DNA from: Deinococcus sp. YIM 134068
GTDB lineage: Bacteria; Deinococcota; Deinococci; Deinococcales; Deinococcaceae
Assembly: GCF_036543075.1 (NCBI RefSeq)
Contig: NZ_JAZHPF010000030.1
Coordinates: 1 to 33,279, forward strand
Reading direction: 5' to 3'
Length of the DNA stretch: 33,279 nt
Part shown: positions 24,199-33,279 of the stretch, piece after piece
Numbering within the stretch: the first letter of the stretch is position 1
Layout of the letters: every line of letters starts with the position of its first letter
Notes under the pieces: model-generated
Databases searched by the model: none
What the model saw: the letters and a program-made list of their open reading frames with translations, nothing else
Told to the model about the DNA's origin: nothing
Made by a program: the position numbers and the translations under genes

Positions 24199-24374
24199 CT
24201 GTGCGCCTCCTGTGGGGCTGGGAATCTCCGGCTTTTGGGTTGGGCTTCCGGCTGAGGTATGACTCGCGCAAAGTGTAGGACATCGGTCAACAAAGAAAGC
24301 GTTCCGCCCTATGTTTTCCTGTTCCAATGGGTGGAGGCTGGCCGCCCCGGCTCGCCCACCTGTCCGACCTGCTC
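24199..24374 (-). promoter_or_regulatory. fruK-fruA gap with possible promoter
   Basis: The gap holds a TACACT hexamer (minus strand, near 24273-24278) that could be a -10 box for separate fruA transcription, and GAAAGCGTTC (24296-24305), an imperfect palindrome resembling the candidate operator before fruB. No terminator is seen after fruK. Confidence 0.35.
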
Positions 24375-27880
<3,506 letters not shown>

Positions 27881-28018
27881 CATGCCCCTCCCCGTGTGGG
27901 CCGCCCAGACCCTGAGCACAGACCCCTGCCAGCCGTGAATGACCTTGAGTGCCCTGGGCCGGAAGCGGGAAAACCGCAAGCGGACCTCCCATGCTCCTGA
28001 CCAGGGCCAGACAGACCT

Positions 28019-28037
28019 TGAACCGCGTTTCACTGTA
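28019..28037 (-). promoter_or_regulatory. fruB promoter with candidate FruR-like operator
   Basis: On the minus strand TACAGT (28032-28037) could be the fruB -10. Directly after it, sharing one base, lies TGAAACGCGGTTCA (28019-28032), a palindrome matching in 6 of 7 pairs. It resembles LacI-family operators, such as the Cra/FruR site TGAAACGTTTCA, so a fructose-responsive repressor is plausible. No regulator gene is in the window. -35 not identified. Confidence 0.45.
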
Positions 28038-28113
28038 CGCCTCTGTGGGCGGCGTGGCTGAGCCGTGGCCCAGGCTTTCCTAGCGTCTTCTTAAGGCGGG
28101 GAAATTGGGAAGC

Positions 28114-28141
28114 GGTCAGCGGTCAGCTCTCAGCCGTCAGC
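28114..28141. repeat. heptad repeat array (NNTCAGC)
   Basis: Four 7-nt units: GGTCAGC, GGTCAGC, TCTCAGC, CGTCAGC, between divergent fruB and the thioesterase gene. Confidence 0.75.
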
Positions 28142-28197
28142 AAGGAAGTGCTCAGACAACGCCCTAAGCAACTGGTCCTCCTCTTGTCCGCCCCCGC

Positions 28198-28203
28198 TAC
28201 ACT
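28198..28203 (+). promoter_or_regulatory. -10 box for thioesterase gene
   Basis: TACACT ends 8 nt before the ATG at 28212; no SD site. Confidence 0.5.
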
Positions 28204-28211
28204 CGGGCGCG

Positions 28212-28685
28212 ATGACCGACCTGCCCGCGTCCGACCTCCCCGCGCTGCCGACCGAGACGGCCCCCGCGCCCCGCAGCCGCGCCCGGATGCTGGAACTGGT
28301 GTTCCCAAAGGACACCAACTACCACGGCACGGCCTTCGGGGGCTTCGTGCTGTCGCTGATGGACAAGGCCGCGTCGGTGGCGGCGGTGCGGCATGCGGGC
28401 GGCGCGGTCGTCACGGCCCGCATGGACGGGGTGGACTTCCACGTGCCCATCCGTGTGGGCGACGCCGTGGCCCTCGACGCCCGCGTGGTGCGGGTGGGCC
28501 GCTCCTCCATGACGATCCGGGTGGACGTGTACCGCGAACACATGGCCTCGGGCGAGCAGCAACTCGCCACCACGGGCTTTTTCGTCTTCGTCGCGCTGGG
28601 TGAAGATGGCAAGCCCCGGCCTGTGCCGCCGTTGCGTGAGGAGGCGGAGGCGAGTCAGGAGCCGGACCCGGAGGCGAGGCCGTAG
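28212..28685 (+). CDS. Hotdog-fold acyl-CoA thioesterase
   Basis: This 157-residue protein fits the YciA/BFIT-type acyl-CoA thioesterases, which hydrolyse acyl-CoA to free acid and CoA. The hotdog signature is [23 protein letters not shown] (residues 36-58), with Asn36, His38, the Gly pair and Asp51 in the active-site helix positions, followed by the strand [19 protein letters not shown]. Ser/Pro/Ala-rich ends (1-23 and 135-157) lie outside the fold. Chain-length preference cannot be read. The TACACT -10 box 8 nt before the ATG gives a leader of at most a few bases. The gene is flanked on both sides by 7-nt repeat arrays. It diverges from fruB. Confidence 0.9.
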   Translation: MTDLPASDLPALPTETAPAPRSRARMLELVFPKDTNYHGTAFGGFVLSLMDKAASVAAVRHAGGAVVTARMDGVDFHVPIRVGDAVALDARVVRVGRSSMTIRVDVYREHMASGEQQLATTGFFVFVALGEDGKPRPVPPLREEAEASQEPDPEARP

Positions 28686-28692
28686 GGGGAGC

Positions 28693-28748
28693 TTTCAGCC
28701 CTCAGCGGTCAGCCGTCAGCCCTGAGCCGCCAGCTTCCAGCGGCCAGC
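28693..28748. repeat. heptad repeat array, eight units (NNNCAGC)
   Basis: Eight consecutive 7-nt units from 28693: TTTCAGC, CCTCAGC, GGTCAGC, CGTCAGC, CCTGAGC, CGCCAGC, TTCCAGC, GGCCAGC. All end AGC. 28730-28749 matches 3091-3110 (reverse strand) with one mismatch. Confidence 0.8.
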
Positions 28749-28765
28749 ACGATGGGCTTTCTGTC

Positions 28766-29038
28766 CTATGCGCTGAACGCCTCCGCTACACGCACCACTA
28801 TCACGGCGACGCTGAAGACCACGAGCGCGAGGTAGAGCCGTCCGCCCGCGTGGCCCGGCAAGCGTCTCGTCCCCTGCCACCGACGGAAGGCCCACACGCC
28901 CAGCGCCCCGTAGATCAGGGTATTCAGGCCCGCGTACAGGATGGGCATATCACGGGTCGCGGCGAGGAGGACCGAGAGCACCAGCCCCGCCGCGACCATC
29001 GCCCCGAGGGCCAGCCAGGGGGTGCCCCCGGCCCTCAA
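28766..29038 (-). CDS. small three-helix membrane protein
   Basis: This 90-residue protein has three probable membrane helices: LALGAMVAAGLVLSVLLAA (about 9-28), PILYAGLNTLIYGALGVWAF (about 33-52) and LYLALVVFSVAVIVVRVAEAF (about 69-89), with basic RRWQGTRRLPGHAGGR between the last two. I do not recognise a family. A TTG start at 29038 overlaps the upstream DinB stop (TTGA) by 4 nt and keeps the first helix whole; an ATG at 28999 would cut into it, giving 77 residues. The overlap implies translation coupled to the bacillithiol-transferase-like gene, but any functional link is inference. Confidence 0.7.
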   Translation of the reverse strand: MRAGGTPWLALGAMVAAGLVLSVLLAATRDMPILYAGLNTLIYGALGVWAFRRWQGTRRLPGHAGGRLYLALVVFSVAVIVVRVAEAFSA

Positions 29039-29574
29039 GCCCCGATCCCAAGTGCCCGCTGAGCTTGCGCGAGGTGGTGGCGCAGGTGCCAGTCGTGCTT
29101 GGCGACGAGCCGCCACAGGTCCTGCCGCCCCTCCTGCGGGTGGGTGACGTGCCGGGCGAGGCGGACAGGGTCCAGACCGCGTAAAAGGGCCACCCAGCGC
29201 GCGTTCGTGGCGTCCATCAGGGCGAGCGCCGCTTCCACCGGCAGGGCCGCGCCGGGCAGGCTCAGCCAGGCGTCCTGATCGAAGGGCTGAATCACGTACT
29301 CCTCGGTTGTCAGGCCGTAGCGCAGGCGGTTCAGCCCGTGGGCGTGCGCGTCCGCCGCGTGGTGCGCGAGCTGACGCACCGTCCACGCGCCGGGCCGATA
29401 TGTGCGGGCGAGGGCGGAGTCGTCCAGCCCGCCGAGCAGGTCGCGCCACTCCCGCGCCGCCCCCTCCATCCGCGCCGCGACCACCGCCAGAGCCGCCGCG
29501 TCCCGCGTAGGCAGGTCCTGAATCGGGCCGATGGGGAAGCGCATGGCGTCCGGTGTCGTGGGGGTGGAGGTCAT
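29035..29574 (-). CDS. DinB/YfiT-family putative thiol transferase
   Basis: This 179-residue protein is close to the YfiT/BstA group, metal-dependent four-helix enzymes that add bacillithiol to electrophiles; bacillithiol occurs in Deinococcus. Family marks are RFPIGPIQ (residues 12-19), YRPGAWTVRQLAHHAADAH (59-77, including the first metal His) and the C-terminal WHLRHHLAQAQRAL with the other two His. QPFDQDAW is another conserved block. The ATG at 29574 is chosen because CATACT (29581-29586, minus strand) ends 6 nt before it; an open frame to 29754 crosses a repeat array and is not credible. The small membrane-protein gene overlaps its stop. A second, more distant DinB-like gene is at 7019. 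Confidence 0.9.
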   Translation of the reverse strand: MTSTPTTPDAMRFPIGPIQDLPTRDAAALAVVAARMEGAAREWRDLLGGLDDSALARTYRPGAWTVRQLAHHAADAHAHGLNRLRYGLTTEEYVIQPFDQDAWLSLPGAALPVEAALALMDATNARWVALLRGLDPVRLARHVTHPQEGRQDLWRLVAKHDWHLRHHLAQAQRALGIGA

Positions 29575-29580
29575 GCGGGC

Positions 29581-29586
29581 AGTATG
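29581..29586 (-). promoter_or_regulatory. -10 box for leaderless YfiT-like mRNA
   Basis: CATACT on the minus strand ends 6 nt before the ATG at 29574. Confidence 0.45.
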
Positions 29587-29609
29587 ACCTGGGGAGCGGT
29601 CAATCTCCC

Positions 29610-29654
29610 GCTGACGGCTGATGGCTGACCGCTGACCGCTGATGGCTGACGGCT
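29610..29654. repeat. heptad repeat array, six units (GCTGAYN)
   Basis: GCTGACG, GCTGATG, GCTGACC, GCTGACC, GCTGATG, GCTGACG, then GCT. The unit order is symmetric (1=6, 2=5, 3=4). It is the reverse-complement family of the arrays at 28114 and 28693. Confidence 0.85.
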
Positions 29655-29666
29655 CCCCGAAAGCTT

Positions 29667-29672
29667 TAAGCT
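29667..29672 (+). promoter_or_regulatory. -10 box for gene at 29680
   Basis: TAAGCT ends 7 nt before the ATG at 29680; no SD site. Confidence 0.5.
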
Positions 29673-29679
29673 CTCCCCC

Positions 29680-30276
29680 ATGCTGACTTTCGCGGAGGCC
29701 GCCCGCTTCCCCGACGCGCTGGTGGGGGCCGAGACTCGCCGCCTCGCCACGCACGCCGCCCGACTACCCGCCGCGATGGTGGTGCCGCCCGCCTTCGAGG
29801 AGGGCTTCTACCGGGCCGCCAATCTGCCCGAGCAACTTCGCAATCTGCTCGCGCCCATCCAGCCCACCCGCATCGACGAGGACCTGCTCGAACCCCTCGC
29901 CGAACGCGCTGGGACACTTATCCGCACGAGCTACCTCGCGGACGACGCGGTGCAACTTTTCTACCGGGCGCTGAGGAACGCGGGCCTCACGCTGGGCGAC
30001 CTCCACGCCCGACGGCCCGGCTCGCGCGAGGTGGAGACGGCGCACGTCACGCCTCCCGGCACGGCGGCCCTCCACGCCCTCAAGCGGCTGTGGGCGCAGG
30101 ACTGGACCTTCGACGCGCTCCTGACTCGCCTGGACGATACGGGCAGCGTGGGGCTGGAGGCGCGGGCCACGCTGCTCTTTGCCGGACCACCGGGGCTGCC
30201 GGACGCGGGACAGGCGGCGGAATTGGGCGTCCCGGTCGCCCTGGCTAACTCTCTCGGGCTGGTCGGGCTGCCTTGA
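29680..30276 (+). CDS. hypothetical protein, 198 residues
   Basis: I do not recognise this protein. It is soluble, Ala/Leu-rich and mostly helical in appearance, with no signal peptide or cysteine cluster. Notable stretches are [25 protein letters not shown] (residues 36-60), [24 protein letters not shown] (about 74-97) and [21 protein letters not shown] (about 132-152). Codon use is like the neighbours, so it is a native gene, probably lineage-specific. TAAGCT 7 nt before the ATG indicates leaderless or near-leaderless translation. It diverges from the YfiT-like gene across a heptad repeat array and precedes the MFS gene by 94 nt, with another heptad array between. Confidence 0.8.
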   Translation: MLTFAEAARFPDALVGAETRRLATHAARLPAAMVVPPAFEEGFYRAANLPEQLRNLLAPIQPTRIDEDLLEPLAERAGTLIRTSYLADDAVQLFYRALRNAGLTLGDLHARRPGSREVETAHVTPPGTAALHALKRLWAQDWTFDALLTRLDDTGSVGLEARATLLFAGPPGLPDAGQAAELGVPVALANSLGLVGLP

Positions 30277-30315
30277 GCGGGATGGTGCAGGGACGGCGAG
30301 CGTTCTGTTCTAATT

Positions 30316-30343
30316 CTGGCAACTGGACCCTGGCGACTGGCGA
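30316..30343. repeat. heptad repeat array (CTGGCGA-type)
   Basis: Four 7-nt units: CTGGCAA, CTGGACC, CTGGCGA, CTGGCGA. Shares a 16-mer with 13632-13647. Confidence 0.75.
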
Positions 30344-30355
30344 CCCTTTCGTGGC

Positions 30356-30361
30356 TAGCCT
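30356..30361 (+). promoter_or_regulatory. -10 box for MFS gene
   Basis: TAGCCT ends 9 nt before the ATG at 30371; no SD site. Confidence 0.4.
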
Positions 30362-30370
30362 TCCCACCCC

Positions 30371-31549
30371 ATGAGCCTGAAAGCCCCCGCCCACCCCCTC
30401 CTCTTCGCGGCGCTGGGCACGCTCGTCTTTCTCAACGTGTACGCGCCCCAGAGCCTCCTGCCCCTGCTGTCGCGGGAGTTCGGGGCGGGTGCAGCGGAGG
30501 TCGGCCTCGTGGTGGGCGCGACGACGCTGGCGATGGCGCTCGCCTCTCCCGTCGCTGGCGTGCTGGCCGACGCCTGGGGACGACGAAGAACGGTGGTGGC
30601 CGCCTTTGCGCTGCTCGCCGTGCCCGCCGTCCTCGCCACGCTCGCGCCGACCCTACCGCTCCTCAACGCCGCCCGCTTCGCTCAGGGCCTCCTCATCCCC
30701 GGCGTGATGGTCGCCTTGAACGCCTACATCGCCGAGGAGGTCGCGCCCGCCCGCCGTGCCCGCGCCCTGACCGCCTACGTGACGGGCACGGTGCTGGGCG
30801 GCTTCCTGGGCCGTTTCCTGGCCGGGCTGGTCGCCGCGCCGGGAGGGTGGCAGGCGGCGTTCTGGCTCCTCGCCGCCGCGTCGCTGGCGGGGTTGGTCCT
30901 CGCTTTCGTGGGGCTGCCGCGTGAGACGGCCTTCACCCCGCGCCGGGACCCGCGTGCCGTCCTCGCCGGGTTGGCTGCCCATCTGAGGAATCCGGCGCTC
31001 CTCGCCACCTGTGCAGTCGGTTTCCTGCTGCTGTTTACACTCGTCGGCACCTTCAACACCCTTACGCTGCGGCTGGCGGAGACACCGTACAACCTGGGCA
31101 CGGCGGGGACCGGGGCCGTGTTCGCCGTCTACCTCCTCGGGGTGGTCGTCACGCCTGTGGCCGGGCCGTTTCTCGCCGCGCGTGGTCCTCACATAGGCCT
31201 ACTCGCCGCCGTCGTCCTCAGCGTGGCAGGCCTGCTCGTCACCCTCGCCTCGCCGCTGTCGATTGTCGTGGCGGGGGTGGCGGCGGGGGCGTGCGGCGTG
31301 TTCCTCGGCCAGTCCGCCGCGCTCGCCGCCGTGCAGCGCCATGTGACGGGGGCGCGCAGCCTCGCCACAGGCCTCTACCACCTCGCCTACTACGGGGGAG
31401 GTGCCGCCGCGAGCGTGGCCGCCGGGCACACCTTCGAGGCCGGGGGCTGGCCCGCCGTCGTGCCCCTCGTCGCCGGGAGCATGGCCCTCGCCGCCGTCGT
31501 CGGTGCAGTGGGCTGGAGGCGGGCGGGAAGTGGAACCACCGCCGCCTGA
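30371..31549 (+). CDS. MFS transporter (probable exporter)
   Basis: This 392-residue protein has about twelve membrane helices in two halves joined by a basic loop near residues 178-195 (LPRETAFTPRRDP), the major facilitator design. The motif between helices 2 and 3, GVLADAWGRRRTVV (about 63-76), is the family's motif A. The N-terminal FLNVYAPQSLLPLLSREFGA resembles the YnfM-like group of drug or metabolite exporters. No substrate can be named. TAGCCT is 9 nt before the ATG, giving a very short leader. The crotonase gene begins 19 nt after its stop but has its own -10 box, so the two may be only loosely linked. Confidence 0.9.
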   Translation: MSLKAPAHPLLFAALGTLVFLNVYAPQSLLPLLSREFGAGAAEVGLVVGATTLAMALASPVAGVLADAWGRRRTVVAAFALLAVPAVLATLAPTLPLLNAARFAQGLLIPGVMVALNAYIAEEVAPARRARALTAYVTGTVLGGFLGRFLAGLVAAPGGWQAAFWLLAAASLAGLVLAFVGLPRETAFTPRRDPRAVLAGLAAHLRNPALLATCAVGFLLLFTLVGTFNTLTLRLAETPYNLGTAGTGAVFAVYLLGVVVTPVAGPFLAARGPHIGLLAAVVLSVAGLLVTLASPLSIVVAGVAAGACGVFLGQSAALAAVQRHVTGARSLATGLYHLAYYGGGAAASVAAGHTFEAGGWPAVVPLVAGSMALAAVVGAVGWRRAGSGTTAA

Positions 31550-31556
31550 CGGGTGT

Positions 31557-31562
31557 TAGCCT
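31557..31562 (+). promoter_or_regulatory. extended -10 box for leaderless crotonase mRNA
   Basis: TGTTAGCCT: TAGCCT with TGn extension ends 6 nt before the ATG at 31569, within the short gap after the MFS gene. Confidence 0.55.
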
Positions 31563-31568
31563 CCCCCC

Positions 31569-32405
<837 letters not shown>

Positions 32406-32411
32406 AGCAAC

Positions 32412-33116
32412 TCAGCTCTTGAACTTGAATCCTGCACCGGAGGCAGTTTTTAAAACTCTGTGGGCTGCTATGTGTAGTTCCTTAGGCGCTCCACCTGCTG
32501 GTCCTCCCTGAGCTATAAAATCTGCAATAACAGAGGCCGACTCGCTTTGCTCCGTCCTAAGCTCTAACCATGCCATTAGGGCATCCCAGCTATTTTTCGA
32601 CTTTCTGTTAGTTCCCGCTACACGTCCACGTTGTTTTATTCCACCAATCTTGCCGACTGCTTTGCGTGTCTGATCGCGACGTACTCTTTGACGCTCGAAA
32701 AGATTGAGGTTAACGCTGAAACATACGAACTGTAGGTCGGAGAAAAGCTCTTCCAAAGCGTCGGCTATGTGGTCTGCTACCCTCGGTGCTGTGGGTCTGA
32801 CTACGTTGGAGGCCAGTCCGTGTTGGCTCAATGTCGCTACCACACGATGTTCGAGATACTTGGCCCCTAGTTTGTCCAGCAAAGTGCCATCGTCATGTAC
32901 GGTGATGGCAGCATGAAAATCTGCTTTATCAGGGTCTCGGAAGTGCTGTGTCAAGCGGGTAGACAGCTTTTCTGTTTCGCCTACGTATACTCGTGAAATT
33001 TCAAAGGGGTCGTCTATAAGAACATATAACCCTGCTCGGGCAAACTCGGTGGCATAGCGGCCAAACGAGCTACGCTCTACGAGACAGACTTGAAGACTCC
33101 GGTTGGGCAGCCGCAT
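32412..33116 (-). CDS. GIY-YIG nuclease-domain protein, low GC
   Basis: The protein carries a GIY-YIG fold: GLYVLI and VYVGETEKLSTRLTQHF give the G-Y and Y-G strands and the catalytic Arg, and KYLEHR supplies the metal-binding Glu. In this 234-residue form (ATG 33116) the domain spans about residues 28-115; the rest, with FSDLQFVCFSVNL and a basic RRDQTRKAVGKIGGIKQRGR stretch, is unassigned. The frame is open upstream to 33254, so a GTG or longer start is possible. GC content is about half, far below the neighbours, and codon use differs, so it was probably acquired. GIY-YIG enzymes cut DNA in repair, restriction or mobile elements; no partner methylase or integrase is seen here. Confidence 0.8.
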   Translation of the reverse strand: MRLPNRSLQVCLVERSSFGRYATEFARAGLYVLIDDPFEISRVYVGETEKLSTRLTQHFRDPDKADFHAAITVHDDGTLLDKLGAKYLEHRVVATLSQHGLASNVVRPTAPRVADHIADALEELFSDLQFVCFSVNLNLFERQRVRRDQTRKAVGKIGGIKQRGRVAGTNRKSKNSWDALMAWLELRTEQSESASVIADFIAQGGPAGGAPKELHIAAHRVLKTASGAGFKFKS

Positions 33117-33256
33117 CCGCTTCAAGCCGGGGGAAATCTGAACGGTCACGTGAGATGAGCGGGTCACTGAACATAGGATAACCTCGTGGTCAGCCTCCCG
33201 GTTGTTGAAATCAAGCGTGGTCTGCCTGTGCCGAGTCTGTCTCCCCTCTAGCAACG

Positions 33257-33279
33257 CCCCCCACCCCCACCCCCCACCC
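33257..33279 (-). other. G-quadruplex-forming tract at window end
   Basis: The minus strand reads G3-T-G6-T-G5-T-G6, four G-tracts with single-base loops, an ideal parallel quadruplex. It lies just upstream of the GIY-YIG gene and is cut by the window edge. Confidence 0.7.

Larger units (their letters stand above)
27881..28211. promoter_or_regulatory. fruB / thioesterase divergent region
   Basis: This 331-nt gene-free stretch holds the fruB leader (27881-28025), the fruB -10 and operator (28019-28037), a heptad array (28114-28141) and the thioesterase -10 box (28198-28203). The long fruB leader contains no recognised riboswitch. Confidence 0.5.

Noticed and set aside
27943..27949. CTTGAGT half-site in the fruB leader, possible HspR operator
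   Set aside because: No matching ACTCAAG arm follows at 7 nt, so it is only a half-site expected by chance.
33116..33254. Upstream 46-codon extension of the GIY-YIG protein
   Set aside because: The extra residues match no part of the fold and lack a ribosome site; the shorter ATG start is preferred, though not certain.

Overview
The window is a GC-rich bacterial chromosome segment that fits Deinococcus. Supporting signs are an SSB with two OB folds per chain, a 17-bp radiation/desiccation-response palindrome in front of ssb, a HAIR-type (HspR) operator in front of ftsH, and many genes whose only start signal is a -10 box 5-9 nt before the initiation codon, as in leaderless Deinococcus mRNAs. 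No rRNA, tRNA, CRISPR array, insertion sequence or prophage gene was seen.

Layout. 1-536: a doubtful small ORF. 537-4637: RNase Y (rny), an ankyrin-repeat protein, a secreted dienelactone-hydrolase-like enzyme and a secreted histidine phosphatase. 4605-6943: the ribosomal operon rpsF-ssb-rpsR-rplI on the minus strand, ending in a UUCG-loop terminator, with a second damage-responsive promoter inside it before ssb. 7008-9411: a coupled DinB / tandem-GNAT pair and a soluble Ser/Thr kinase. 9523-10750: prfB (RF2) with its programmed +1 frameshift. 10962-13068: a glycine-zipper protein and a TPR protein. 13151-15716: a free-standing copy of the FtsH N-terminal membrane domain followed by full-length ftsH. 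15745-18546: an Fe-S/CDGSH protein, a low-GC small ORF, thymidine phosphorylase and a LapA-like membrane protein. 18607-22216: accD-accA (carboxyltransferase of acetyl-CoA carboxylase) and an AspT-type transporter. 22268-28037: a complete fructose phosphotransferase operon fruB-fruK-fruA on the minus strand. 28198-32405: hotdog thioesterase, bacillithiol-transferase-like DinB protein with a small membrane protein, an unknown, an MFS exporter and a crotonase. 32412-33279: a GIY-YIG protein of markedly lower GC, then a G-quadruplex-forming tract at the window edge.

How it works together. Most of the window is core metabolism and housekeeping: RNA decay, ribosome assembly, translation termination, membrane proteolysis, fatty-acid synthesis and sugar uptake. 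The fructose operon is self-contained: FruB carries EIIA, HPr and Enzyme I in one chain, FruA imports and phosphorylates fructose, and FruK makes fructose-1,6-bisphosphate. Stress control is visible directly in DNA at ssb and ftsH.

The items most worth a second look are the orphan FtsH membrane domain beside ftsH, the operators at ssb and ftsH, two intact cysteine EIIB domains in FruA, the G-quadruplex tracts, the set of leaderless promoters, and at least seven intergenic arrays built on a 7-nt period with different unit sequences.
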